A stretch of DNA of 64,000 nucleotides from Acinetobacter bereziniae LMG 1003 = CIP 70.12 (GTDB lineage: Bacteria > Pseudomonadota > Gammaproteobacteria > Pseudomonadales > Moraxellaceae). Positions 18,550 through 26,974 of the stretch are shown piece by piece (position 1 is the stretch's first letter; every line of letters begins with the position of its first letter). The notes under the pieces are model-generated. The model worked only from the letters and a program-made list of their open reading frames with translations, did no database searches and was not told where the DNA came from. Both the position numbers and the translations under genes were made by a program. The stretch is taken from positions 1,190,280 to 1,254,279 of the forward strand of contig NZ_KB849756.1 in NCBI RefSeq assembly GCF_000368925.1. The letters are read 5' to 3'.

Positions 18550-19092
18550 TTATTGATTAGAAAAAACTACAATTTTCCCTTCAGGTAGATGGCCATCCCA
18601 TCCACAAGAAAAACCACCATTTAAATATACTTCTAAAATTTCTTTCCAGATTGTAGGAAAATAGTCATTTGCATAACATTGAAATATTATACCTATATCT
18701 CTATACATTAACTCTACTATCAGACAAGCTTCACCCGTTATCCATTTTTCTTTAGCTCCGTTAAAGTCTTGATTTTCAAATCCAAAATAATTTTTTTGTT
18801 TTAGTTTATATTTAATCCGATCGCTCCATTCAAAGCTTTCTGGAAAAATATCGGGGGTATCAGTCACAGTTTCCCATTCATCAAAATCATCAAAATCATC
18901 AAAATCATCAAAATCATCAAAATCATCAAAATCATCAAAACTATCATTAGTCGCATAATCTATCCCTAAATTAGCATCAAAAATAATCTTGTAATCTTTT
19001 TCAGTACTAAACTTAGTATTATAAAAATTACCTTTTTCCAAAAAAGATATAAATTCAACTGCACCTTCTATTACTTGATCCCAAGTCTTCAT
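18550..19092 (-). CDS. Hypothetical protein with DDF repeats, candidate immunity protein
   Basis: 180 residues. Residues ~53-72 are a run of the tripeptide DDF, encoded by a 9-bp tandem repeat; the sequences on both sides look globular (IFDANLGIDYATND before, WSDRIKYKLKQKNYFGFEN and GGFSCGWDGHLPEGKIVVF after). No domain recognised. It lies among immunity-like genes directly after the frameshifted gene at 19133-19479. Because 9 bp is a multiple of three, repeat-number changes would alter the acidic linker length without breaking the frame. Confidence 0.6.
   Translation of the reverse strand: MKTWDQVIEGAVEFISFLEKGNFYNTKFSTEKDYKIIFDANLGIDYATNDSFDDFDDFDDFDDFDDFDDFDEWETVTDTPDIFPESFEWSDRIKYKLKQKNYFGFENQDFNGAKEKWITGEACLIVELMYRDIGIIFQCYANDYFPTIWKEILEVYLNGGFSCGWDGHLPEGKIVVFSNQ
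18877..18939. repeat. 9-bp tandem repeat (ATCATCAAA)
   Basis: Six perfect copies at 18886-18939 preceded by one copy with a single change (18877-18885). In frame within the 18550-19092 gene, it encodes the DDF repeat. It is a short coding minisatellite, not a CRISPR array: units are contiguous with no spacers. Confidence 0.95.
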
Positions 19093-19132
19093 TTATGTTC
19101 CTTTCACATGGTCTCTTATCGTATTATTGCCT

Positions 19133-19479
19133 TTACTCCTCTTCAAAAATATCAAATGAATGTAAATTTAAATTATCTAAACTCGCTAATTGTTTTTTCA
19201 TAAATTCATACTTACTTTGTTTTTCTTTATTTTTTCCATTAAAAAAGCCCAATTTCAAAATAGTTTCTATTCCACCGTCATTTATTTGCAAGTCACCATC
19301 AGGTAACTTATTTTGCAATATTTTAAAATTATCACAAAATAATCCCTCATAAGAGTAATAATTTCCCAAATAATCGCTGCTATGTTCAATAAAAGAAATA
19401 TCAAATTTTTTTTCAAAAATTCGAACTAAATCAATTGGGTTTAAGTTTGTCGTATATGCTAAAAAAAACTCTTTTTCAT
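19133..19479 (-). pseudogene. Immunity-like gene with frameshift in a homopolymer
   Basis: ATG 19479-19477 opens MKKSFF and stops at once. One extra T in the run of eight (A8 at 19461-19468 on the plus strand) would restore a ~115-residue frame through LAYTTNLNPIDLVRIFEKKF, ISFIEHSSDYLGNYYSYEGL and KQLASLDNLNLHSFDIFEEE. The gene starts a few bases after a toxin tail ending at 19488. Product not recognised; immunity role inferred from position. The run could be a true mutation, a phase-variable tract or a sequencing error. Confidence 0.65.
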
Positions 19480-19487
19480 TTTACACC

Positions 19488-19620
19488 TTACATACAGTTT
19501 GCTGGAATTCTTGTACCTTCCGCTTTAGCTTTGGCACTTTCTAGACTATCAAATATCATAACATTTACATCCCGTCCTCCCGCGAGTTTTGACATCTTTT
19601 GAAGTACACCATTAATACCC
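19488..19620 (-). pseudogene. Orphan toxin C-terminal tail cut by IS1236-like element
   Basis: A minus-strand frame reads INGVLQKMSKLAGGRDVNVM, then FDSLESAKAKAEGTRIPANC, and ends TAA 19490-19488. Its 5' part is missing because the IS begins at 19621. Not recognised as a family, but its place just before an immunity-like gene makes it a toxin end. Confidence 0.6.
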
Positions 19621-19691
19621 TGATCCTAGCCAAAGTAATGGACACACTGTCCCTCTGAAGATAATGTAACGTTAACTTTGGAGATGTACAC

Positions 19692-19985
19692 ATGGCTAAA
19701 CGCTTTAGTCCAGAATTTAAACAGCAAGCAATTGATTATGCACTTGCGAACTCACATGAATCATTAGCATCAATTGCGGTAAAGCTTGGTGTTGGTTACT
19801 CGACACTTGATAAATGGATTCGTACTGCTAATCCAGAAGGATCAAGCAAACGTCAGTTAACACCTGAGCAACAGCGAATATTAGATCTAGAAAAAGAAGT
19901 CAAACAACTCAAAGAGGCAAATGACATACTAAAAAAAGTGCATGTGTATTTCCTCACCGATCAAGGCAAGAGAAGTACACGGTAA
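19692..19985 (+). CDS. IS3-family transposase OrfA
   Basis: 97 residues. The helix-turn-helix FSPEFKQQAIDYALA to VGYSTLDKWIR binds the IS ends, and a leucine-zipper-like coiled coil follows (ILDLEKEVKQLKEANDILKK). The A7 run at 19931-19937 near its end (A-AAA-AAG) is the expected site of programmed -1 frameshifting to make the OrfAB transposase. Confidence 0.92.
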   Translation: MAKRFSPEFKQQAIDYALANSHESLASIAVKLGVGYSTLDKWIRTANPEGSSKRQLTPEQQRILDLEKEVKQLKEANDILKKVHVYFLTDQGKRSTR

Positions 19986-19999
19986 TCAAAGACTTTGCA

Positions 20000-20851
20000 A
20001 TGGAAAAGGTTAAAGTCACTGTACTGTGCAAACAATTAGGTGTCAGTACTTCGGGGTTCTATGCATGGAGAAAACGTCAGGTACGTATAGCAAAGCAGTA
20101 TGATGATTTACAAGCGGTGTATTGGCAGCACCACGCTCGTTTAGGTGCACCATCCCTCGTTCATGATATGCATGACCTAGGTTACAGCATGAGTGTGCGC
20201 ACAATAGGTCGAATGCTTAAAAAACCAGGATTACACAGTAAAATTGCCCGTAAATATAGGCATACGACTGATTCAAATCATCGTTTGCCAACAGCACCAA
20301 ATTTGTTAGATCAACAGTTCACTGTAACTGAGCCAAATAAGGTCTGGACGACTGATATTACGTATATTCGAACGAAGGAAGGCTGGTTATATTTATGCGT
20401 GATACTAGATCTATTTAGCCGACGTATCGTCGGTTGGCAGACAAGTACACGAATAGATCGTCAATTGGTATGTGATGCGTTTAACTATGCACTTGCACGT
20501 CAGGGTTATCCAACAGGCTTGATGATTCATTCGGATCAAGGCAGTCAATATTGCAGTCGCGATTTCAGAGCTGTATTACTGACAAATAAGGCAATACAAA
20601 GTATGTCACGTAGGGGAAATTGTTGGGATAACGCAGTAACAGAAAGTTTTTTCCATACATTGAAAGGGCATGTGGTACATGACAGTGTATTTTCTACAAG
20701 AAAAGAGGCAAATTCGGTCTTGTTTGAATATATTGAAGTTTACTACAATCGAATCAGAAGGCATTCTGCAAATGGTTGGTTAAGCCCTGAAGCTTTTGAG
20801 CAGAAATATTTTAAGAATTTAGAGGGAAGTACTGTCCACGATAGTGTCTAG
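20000..20851 (+). CDS. IS3-family transposase OrfB (DDE integrase core)
   Basis: 283 residues from the first ATG; in the frameshifted OrfAB product this frame is entered earlier, near 19937. The N-terminal HTH_21 part (VSTSGFYAWRKRQ) is followed by the rve core with all three catalytic acids visible: D in VWTTDITYIR, D in IHSDQGSQYCS and E in WDNAVTESFFHTLK, with the K/R downstream. The frame runs right up to the IS end, reading out through the terminal repeat. It looks intact, so the element may still be active. Confidence 0.93.
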   Translation: MEKVKVTVLCKQLGVSTSGFYAWRKRQVRIAKQYDDLQAVYWQHHARLGAPSLVHDMHDLGYSMSVRTIGRMLKKPGLHSKIARKYRHTTDSNHRLPTAPNLLDQQFTVTEPNKVWTTDITYIRTKEGWLYLCVILDLFSRRIVGWQTSTRIDRQLVCDAFNYALARQGYPTGLMIHSDQGSQYCSRDFRAVLLTNKAIQSMSRRGNCWDNAVTESFFHTLKGHVVHDSVFSTRKEANSVLFEYIEVYYNRIRRHSANGWLSPEAFEQKYFKNLEGSTVHDSV

Positions 20852-20860
20852 GATCAGAGT

Positions 20861-21005
20861 TTCCCTAGTCAGGTGAATGAGATTCATGCACGCGTAGCAG
20901 TCTTGAATAAATTCACAGAATTAGGTCGCCCTCATACTCAAGTTATGCCTTAAATTTGAGTGACTTGGGTAAATATTAACTTTTAAATCTTTGTGCAACA
21001 AAGCC
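20861..21005 (+). pseudogene. IS5-type element remnant (transposase tail plus right end)
   Basis: A plus-strand frame reads QVNEIHARVAVLNKFTELGR, PHTQVMP and stops at TAA 20951-20953, like the extreme C-terminus of IS5/IS903-group transposases. The terminal repeat TGCAACAAAGCC follows at 20994-21005. Everything upstream is missing and replaced by the IS1236-like element, so the two ISs recombined or one inserted into the other with a deletion. Confidence 0.6.
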
Positions 21006-21096
21006 ATTCAGAACTAATTTGGTGAGGAAACTTCATTTAAAACCTGAATCTACCAAAGGATTATCTCCTAAACATCAAAGTCTTTTCCTTTAATTT

Positions 21097-21435
21097 TTAA
21101 TAAATAATATACAAATTTTCATTATTTTTTTTTGTATCCCCCATAATAAATATTAAATCTTTAAGTATTTTTTTCTCTTCAAAAAATTCATCCTCACTAA
21201 ATTCTTTTAAATAATTATTTAAATTTTCTAAGATAACATTCATTTCATTGTTGAAAAATGTAATTGTTTCATAATCATCATTTTTATCTAAAAAAAATTC
21301 TCTTTTAATAGAAGGATATTTTTTTAGATTAATATGATTAACAAATATGGATTCATAAATAAAATCATCAATACTTGACTTCAAAGTTAAATTAGAATTT
21401 TCAAAAGGATTTGTCCCACTATAAACAAAATACAT
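21097..21435 (-). CDS. Hypothetical protein, candidate immunity protein
   Basis: 112 residues, very AT-rich, acidic (DFIYESIFVNHINLKKYPSI, then FLDKNDDYETITFFNNEMNV). Its ATG follows the stop of a toxin-tail frame by a single base (TAATATG). No recognised domain. Immunity role inferred from coupling and composition. Confidence 0.55.
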   Translation of the reverse strand: MYFVYSGTNPFENSNLTLKSSIDDFIYESIFVNHINLKKYPSIKREFFLDKNDDYETITFFNNEMNVILENLNNYLKEFSEDEFFEEKKILKDLIFIMGDTKKNNENLYIIY

Positions 21436-21436
21436 A

Positions 21437-21630
21437 TTAGAACCTCAACTCTATAGGCATTAAATCACCAGTAGCAAAAGTACCTCCACCTTTTATTGCT
21501 TTTGTATCAGAATCAGTATTCTTTAATCTGAAGAAAGGTGCAACAGTTTTTCCTTTTGGTGGATAGCTTGCTTGTTTTTTGCATGTTAATAGTAATCATC
21601 ACTACCTTTTCTATTAAGTATCCAATCTGT
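21437..21630 (-). pseudogene. Two abutting toxin-tail relics
   Basis: Two partial minus-strand tails in different frames. One reads TDWILNRKGSDDYY and stops near 21590. The second reads KKQASYPPKGKTVAPFFRLK, NTDSDTKAIKGGGTFATGDL and PIELRF to TAA 21439-21437, directly in front of the 21435 gene. Neither has a start. They look like successive toxin ends trimmed by recombination between Rhs tips. Confidence 0.45.
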
Positions 21631-22077
21631 CTATTTAGTTAAAATACTTTCCAAAACTTCAAAAATACTGCGACAAAAATCATTTTCTAAAGATTCAGGT
21701 AAAACTAATGTATACTGAAATGAATTCTTTAATAATATCTTGTAAGAATTATATTCATCATTATCAAATTCTAAATCATCAGTATCTAAAGAAATTTTTC
21801 TAGTATTCACGTCCATAGAAATATTTTCATAACTATTTGAAATCAGTGAAAATGGACCATCCCCTTCTCTTGTTATTGAGTAAGCATGTTCATCAAAAAA
21901 AACTTCCATTTCATTATTTTTGATATATGTAATAAAACAATTCTCATCATTTAACTCTTCCATATAATGAGTTTGAACATTGTTCCACATTGATTTAATT
22001 CTATGATTAAACTCAATAACAGCAATATTTGGTGAAACATTAGATATAATTACGTAATCATAACCTGTAATCTGCAT
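21631..22077 (-). CDS. Putative cognate immunity protein of the Rhs ART toxin
   Basis: 148 residues, soluble, acidic, no recognised family. It starts 9 bp after the rhs stop, the usual place of the cognate immunity gene, and is the first gene after the only intact effector in the island. Landmarks: YDYVIISNVSPNIAVIEFNH, FFDEHAYSITREGDGPFSLI, SLDTDDLEFDNDEYNSYKIL. It should act in the cytoplasm by blocking the toxin active site; inferred from position. Confidence 0.65.
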   Translation of the reverse strand: MQITGYDYVIISNVSPNIAVIEFNHRIKSMWNNVQTHYMEELNDENCFITYIKNNEMEVFFDEHAYSITREGDGPFSLISNSYENISMDVNTRKISLDTDDLEFDNDEYNSYKILLKNSFQYTLVLPESLENDFCRSIFEVLESILTK

Positions 22078-22086
22078 TATGCCCCC

Positions 22087-25000
22087 TTATTTATCAGTTT
22101 TCCCATGTGAAATAACACTAGTACGTGGAACTATTAAATCATGATCTATATAGTTTACATGTGAACTTCGTCCACCCTTAATTTTTTTCAGCTTACATTT
22201 CTCTATCTTAAATTTAAAATAATATTCCGATTTATCACTAGTTAGACCTAAATAGCTTTTAAAGCCACCAGGTTTATGCAAAAGTTGTTCAGGTGACATC
22301 GTAGTTACATAAACTCCTTTTGGATGACCTTTATCTGGTGCAGAAGATTTAAAAATATAAGGAGATTGTGAAGAAATAGCATTGTATCCTTTTTTGTCAG
22401 TATAGTGATAAACATCAACCATTTCAGGTAATTCACATACTTCTTGCTTTTGTTGCTGTCGCTGTAGACCTGAAGGATCAATCCAAAATATACTATTAGG
22501 AGCATATTGATATAAGTTATTGCCTCCATCAAGCCTAATTGGATCTTTACTTACAAACCGCCCCACATAAGGCGAGTAATAACGATAACGGTTATAATGG
22601 AGCCCTGTTTCTTCATCAAAATATTGACCTTGGAAGCGAATATTGTTTGAAATAATTTCACTGTTTTCAAAGAAATTCGACTTGGCTTTTTCAGACTTAC
22701 CACTTCGAGCATAGCTCTCGTCTTGCGCTCGTGCAAAGCGTTGCTTTGCTGACACGAGCTCACCCCATGCCTTATATTGCGCTTTCCAAATGATCGAACC
22801 TGTGTGGTCACTCATTTCCTGTGGTGTACCTAAGTGGTCACAGTGATAATACCAGACATCATTAAAGCCTTTGCTTTTCTTCGTTGTTTTCCACAATGGA
22901 TCACGATAAATGCTATAAGGTTTATCATTCCAATCTACACTCTGATGTACTTCTACCTTACCCAAATAAACCGCTTGAACTAAAGGAATAAAACTGCCTT
23001 TTTCATAAATATAATGTTTGGTGTAATCTTCAGTGGATTCAAAAGCAACTGAGTCACCATCCCATCCATAAATCACATTTTGTTCAGCGCCTGTATGATG
23101 ATGCTTACTACGTTTTTGAATACGTCGACCTAAGGCATCATAACGATACTCTGCCGTATATTCAGAATTACGGCTTTTAATCAAACGACCAAATACATCC
23201 CATTCAAGATGTAAATCACCCTGAGCAGTCTTTTGACGAATGAGCTGCCCAAACTCATCATACTGATACTGTTGTTCTAAATATTCTTTAACAACGTTAT
23301 TGACCAGACGGTTATAGCCATAATGTCCTTCTTCTGTATTTTGCTTAGATGACTTATCAGAAGCCATATTATAAGGGTCGATAATATTGTTGGCAGGGTC
23401 AAAACGGAATGTTTCCTTGCCTAATTTGCTCGTTGCATCCAATAAACGTCCGACAGGGTCATATTTGTAGTTAATATTCCCGCGACGTGTATCTTGAATA
23501 CCTGTAAGCTGTCCTGTTTTATCGTACTGATATAAACGCTGAATCAGTTGCTGGGTTTTATTGATTGCATTATTTTGCTGTTGGGTAGGAGATTGATAAC
23601 CAAATTCATGACCATTGACAATCCTTTGCTGTGTTAAGCGTCCGATATCATCATATTTCTGTTCTTGGCTAATTCCATTGGCATAGTGCCGTGTGGTTTC
23701 TCTGTGTAAATCATCACGCTCAAAGCTAACAACATCTTCACCATTTAAGATCAGGCTTTGAACATGACCACTGCCATAAGTGAGCCAGTCGATATTTTGC
23801 CCATCAGGTCGAATCGTCTGAATCCGCACATTCAGCTCATCGTAAGTATGTTTCCACACGGCTGTTTTATTGGTTTTTAAATCCTGATGATGTTCACGGA
23901 TTTGATTACCAACCGCATCATAGAACCAGTGTGCAGCACTGTCTGCATTTCTTGCTAAGACAAGTTGCCCATTGCTGTCATAGGCAAACTCTTCTATTTG
24001 TTGCTGTTCAACTTCATGAGAGTCGTAGCCATAACCTGCAGTACGCTGTTCAAGTCGTCCCATACTGTCAAATACAAATTGCTGTATACGGTCTTTCTGT
24101 GCAACACGGTCTTTTAAATCCTGACCATAAGCAGATGCAACTTCGATACTGGTTGTCAGTTGTTTAGTTCTGTCATCGTATCTATAGACTGTTTCTTTTC
24201 CATCGAAATCAATTTCTTTCAGCAAACGCCCCATGACGTCATAGAAGAACTGGTAACTTGCACCATTTTCATTAATTAACCTTTGCAGGCGACCAAGCTG
24301 ATCCCATTTGTACTTAAGCTTATGACCTAATGCATCTGTTCGCACAGTGATTAGACCCGACTCATCATACTCGTATCGGGTTTGTTGTTGATTTGGATCA
24401 AGGTGCGCAAGTAACCGCCCTTCGGCATCATGTACAAAATGTTCTTCAGTGCCATCAGCATGTTTGATTTTTTCAAGTTGTCCTAAAGCATTTAATGGAA
24501 CGCCTTTAATAATGACCATTCTTTGTTCAGTGTCTGATCCAGTATAAAAGTATTCAACTTTTTGTTTTAATGCATTCTCGGCAAACTTAACCCGACCACG
24601 CTCATCATATCCCCATTTGGTTTCTTTGCCTGAACAATCCTGATAACTGAGTAAATTACCCTGTGCATCATATTTAAATGATTTCGAGCCACCTTTAGCA
24701 TCAATAATACTGGTCGGTAATCCTTGAGCATTATAACAGTATGACGTTTCACGCTGTAACGGATCAATCTCTTTAGTTAATTGATCTTTGTCATCATATT
24801 CATTTTTCCAGATAGCCCCTTCAGCATTTTTAATTTCTACTGGATTACCATTTTCATATTTATATTCGACTGAACTGCCATCGGGATTGATAGATTCTAA
24901 TAAATCCCCTTGATCGTTATACCGATAAATATAGACTTCGCCAGTCGTTGTAAAGTGCTGAGTGATTTTTGAATTACTATCACGGATAAACCATTCTTCT

Positions 25001-26964
25001 AGTTCATCAGGGTAAACAATACGATAATTATAACCTTCAATATCATAATGATACTGAGTTACGTTACCTTCGCCATCAATCACTAAGGTACAACGCTTAT
25101 CATCTAGCCATACTAAAGATAATTCTTGGCTACCGTCGTCTGCCCATTCATGAAATGCTCTGGCTTCATATGTTTCACCATCCCATTCTAGATTTATTGC
25201 TCGATTTGTTAAGTCCGTATAACGGGTAAGTAAGTGTTTATGATAAGAATAGTGATAATTCGCATGATCCCGAGTGGTTGCCTGTATTAAATCACCTTGC
25301 TGATCATAAAAATAACTTGCTATATCCAAGCACTTACCATCTTTGTTTAGAATCAGCTTTTCAATTTTTTGATTTGAATTTTTTATGCATTCAATATAAC
25401 AGTCCAGTTTTTTATCATAAAAAAACTCGATCTTATGTAATATACCTTCTTCATGCCCAATAAGTATGGTGCTTTGATCAGATTTTACAATTGCTTTCAG
25501 AATGTAGTGATCTTTATATTTTTCAAATAAATATTGTTCCTTATTTTTATACTCAATGACCAAATTATTACCAAGATTGGTAATATACAAATTTTCAGCA
25601 ACTGATAAATAAGTTGTATTTTCAGCGAGTTTAGGAAGATGAATAATTCGCCCTGTCTCATCGACAAATAAAAATTTGTCATCTTCAACAAAAATTTTCA
25701 GTGTCCAAGGTGTAAGCCATCTTGCACCAAACTCACTCTTATCATAGCCTTCCAAATTAGAAGCGTAGCTTCGAGTTTGGAAAATTCCTCTTGTTGAAAA
25801 TATGTCAGCATCAAGATGAGTGAGAGATTCAACACCAGTTATGAAACTAATACTTTTTTTACTTGCGACAGCCCCACCACAATTACATGGATTTGGATCT
25901 TTTTTAGGTTTTGTAACTTTTGATTTACTTTCCAAAGGCGACGCGGGTGTAACACTTTTAACTTGTGTTGTTGTATTTGGTTTTACAGCACCACCTTTTG
26001 GTCTTCTTTTTAATACTGATTTTAATATTTCAATAAATTTTAATAGATAAACCTTTGCTTTTGCCTTAATTGCTTGAGCAGCTTTTGCACCAAATGTTTT
26101 TATTTTAGTTGCAACTGCTAAAAGTGCTGCTTTCCCGGCTGCACCCAATCTTGCCAAGATTTTTTGTAAAACTTGATTTGCAACTTGTCCTACTTGCGCT
26201 GAGGCAGATAAGGTGAGTGCTTTAAACAAATTATCAAAAGTATTTTTAGGGTCTCGGATTAAACTAGTTGTAGTCACCTTGCTAAAACTTTTCTGTGCAT
26301 CTTTTTGAGCATTTGCAATCGCTATAGGGTTAACAGCCTGACCATTTGCAATATTGATTAAGCCCGATGAAAAATCATTAGATATTTTCATCGCATAATC
26401 CGAACAGCCATTAATTAAAGTATCAATTTGCCCTGTCGCTTTATCTACGAAAGGTTGTATTTGACCCGCAAGAACATCATTTAAACTAGCTTGTATTGCA
26501 CTTTCCACAGCCAAAGCTAAAGTTGTTTTACCTGTAGATACTGCATTTCTTGCCGCCATGACCATCGGCCTTAGGGTCATACGAGCTGTATTCATTCCTG
26601 GAGGGACTGGGATAACACCAATCAAATTAATACAAAGATCTACCCAATCTAGTATGGCTGGATTTGGATTGTTAACCAAATTGATAATACCTTCGACCAC
26701 ATCAACAAGAGCAATAATATTACCGACTACAGGAATAACGCCTGCAACTTGAGCAAGAGTATTTAAATCAAAATCAGGACTAATATTTTGTTTTAGCCAA
26801 TCATTGATGCTATTTCGACTTGATACAATATCTTGAGGTGCAATACTTTGAAGTGGGGCAACCACTACTTGTGTTTTTAAACTATTTGCTAATGTTATTA
26901 TTGCTTGTTTTTGTTCTGGAGTTTGGTTTCCTGGCTTTGAAGGAACCATGCCTAATAGACCCAT
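22087..26964 (-). CDS. Rhs-family T6SS effector with C-terminal ART-HYD1-like toxin
   Basis: 1,625 residues. Residues 1-~330 form an N-terminal region with hydrophobic stretches (VAGVIPVVGNIIALVDVVEG) that probably docks on VgrG or crosses the membrane. After a basic linker and PNPCNCGGA, the shell begins (ISFITGVESLTHLDADIFS) and runs through dozens of YD repeats (YRYNDQGDLLESINPDGSS, YDALGRRIQKR) to the RYYSPYVGRFVSKDP core end and the WIDPSGLQ junction, where Rhs proteins cut themselves. The last ~125 residues (VDVYHYTDKKGYNAISSQ, GHPKGVYVTTMSPEQ) resemble HYD1-type ADP-ribosyltransferase toxins, with HYT as the H-Y-[ED/T]-type start. It follows vgrG by 10 bp, so both are loaded together on the T6SS spike. 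Target of the toxin unknown. Confidence 0.88.
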   Translation of the reverse strand: MGLLGMVPSKPGNQTPEQKQAIITLANSLKTQVVVAPLQSIAPQDIVSSRNSINDWLKQNISPDFDLNTLAQVAGVIPVVGNIIALVDVVEGIINLVNNPNPAILDWVDLCINLIGVIPVPPGMNTARMTLRPMVMAARNAVSTGKTTLALAVESAIQASLNDVLAGQIQPFVDKATGQIDTLINGCSDYAMKISNDFSSGLINIANGQAVNPIAIANAQKDAQKSFSKVTTTSLIRDPKNTFDNLFKALTLSASAQVGQVANQVLQKILARLGAAGKAALLAVATKIKTFGAKAAQAIKAKAKVYLLKFIEILKSVLKRRPKGGAVKPNTTTQVKSVTPASPLESKSKVTKPKKDPNPCNCGGAVASKKSISFITGVESLTHLDADIFSTRGIFQTRSYASNLEGYDKSEFGARWLTPWTLKIFVEDDKFLFVDETGRIIHLPKLAENTTYLSVAENLYITNLGNNLVIEYKNKEQYLFEKYKDHYILKAIVKSDQSTILIGHEEGILHKIEFFYDKKLDCYIECIKNSNQKIEKLILNKDGKCLDIASYFYDQQGDLIQATTRDHANYHYSYHKHLLTRYTDLTNRAINLEWDGETYEARAFHEWADDGSQELSLVWLDDKRCTLVIDGEGNVTQYHYDIEGYNYRIVYPDELEEWFIRDSNSKITQHFTTTGEVYIYRYNDQGDLLESINPDGSSVEYKYENGNPVEIKNAEGAIWKNEYDDKDQLTKEIDPLQRETSYCYNAQGLPTSIIDAKGGSKSFKYDAQGNLLSYQDCSGKETKWGYDERGRVKFAENALKQKVEYFYTGSDTEQRMVIIKGVPLNALGQLEKIKHADGTEEHFVHDAEGRLLAHLDPNQQQTRYEYDESGLITVRTDALGHKLKYKWDQLGRLQRLINENGASYQFFYDVMGRLLKEIDFDGKETVYRYDDRTKQLTTSIEVASAYGQDLKDRVAQKDRIQQFVFDSMGRLEQRTAGYGYDSHEVEQQQIEEFAYDSNGQLVLARNADSAAHWFYDAVGNQIREHHQDLKTNKTAVWKHTYDELNVRIQTIRPDGQNIDWLTYGSGHVQSLILNGEDVVSFERDDLHRETTRHYANGISQEQKYDDIGRLTQQRIVNGHEFGYQSPTQQQNNAINKTQQLIQRLYQYDKTGQLTGIQDTRRGNINYKYDPVGRLLDATSKLGKETFRFDPANNIIDPYNMASDKSSKQNTEEGHYGYNRLVNNVVKEYLEQQYQYDEFGQLIRQKTAQGDLHLEWDVFGRLIKSRNSEYTAEYRYDALGRRIQKRSKHHHTGAEQNVIYGWDGDSVAFESTEDYTKHYIYEKGSFIPLVQAVYLGKVEVHQSVDWNDKPYSIYRDPLWKTTKKSKGFNDVWYYHCDHLGTPQEMSDHTGSIIWKAQYKAWGELVSAKQRFARAQDESYARSGKSEKAKSNFFENSEIISNNIRFQGQYFDEETGLHYNRYRYYSPYVGRFVSKDPIRLDGGNNLYQYAPNSIFWIDPSGLQRQQQKQEVCELPEMVDVYHYTDKKGYNAISSQSPYIFKSSAPDKGHPKGVYVTTMSPEQLLHKPGGFKSYLGLTSDKSEYYFKFKIEKCKLKKIKGGRSSHVNYIDHDLIVPRTSVISHGKTDK
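22695..22758. repeat. Palindromic insert within the rhs coding sequence
   Basis: Compared with the Rhs fragment at 18290-18310, the intact gene has ~64 extra bases here, adding about 22 residues (SAKQRFARAQDESYARSGK) in frame. The insert contains a self-complementary core (GCAAAGCGTTGCTTTGC). Related copies lie at 16042-16108 and, at another place in the core, at 18189-18234 (GACAGAGCAATGCTCTGTC core with the same CTTGCGCT edge). Confidence 0.7.
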
Positions 26965-26974
26965 GTTTTATTCC

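Larger units (their letters stand above)
19621..20856 (+). mobile_element. IS1236-like insertion sequence (IS3 family)
   Basis: 1,236 bp between matching ends TGATCCTAG and, in complement, TGATCCTAG, with the inner end sequences partly similar (GGACA motifs). Two overlapping transposase frames with an A7 slippery run follow the IS3-family plan. Size and proteins match IS1236, described from Acinetobacter. No direct repeat flanks it (ACCC on the left, GAGT on the right), so flanking DNA has probably been deleted or recombined since insertion. Confidence 0.85.

Noticed and set aside
18877..18939. Possible CRISPR-like repeat.
   Set aside because: Contiguous 9-bp units without spacers, in frame in a coding gene; no cas genes.
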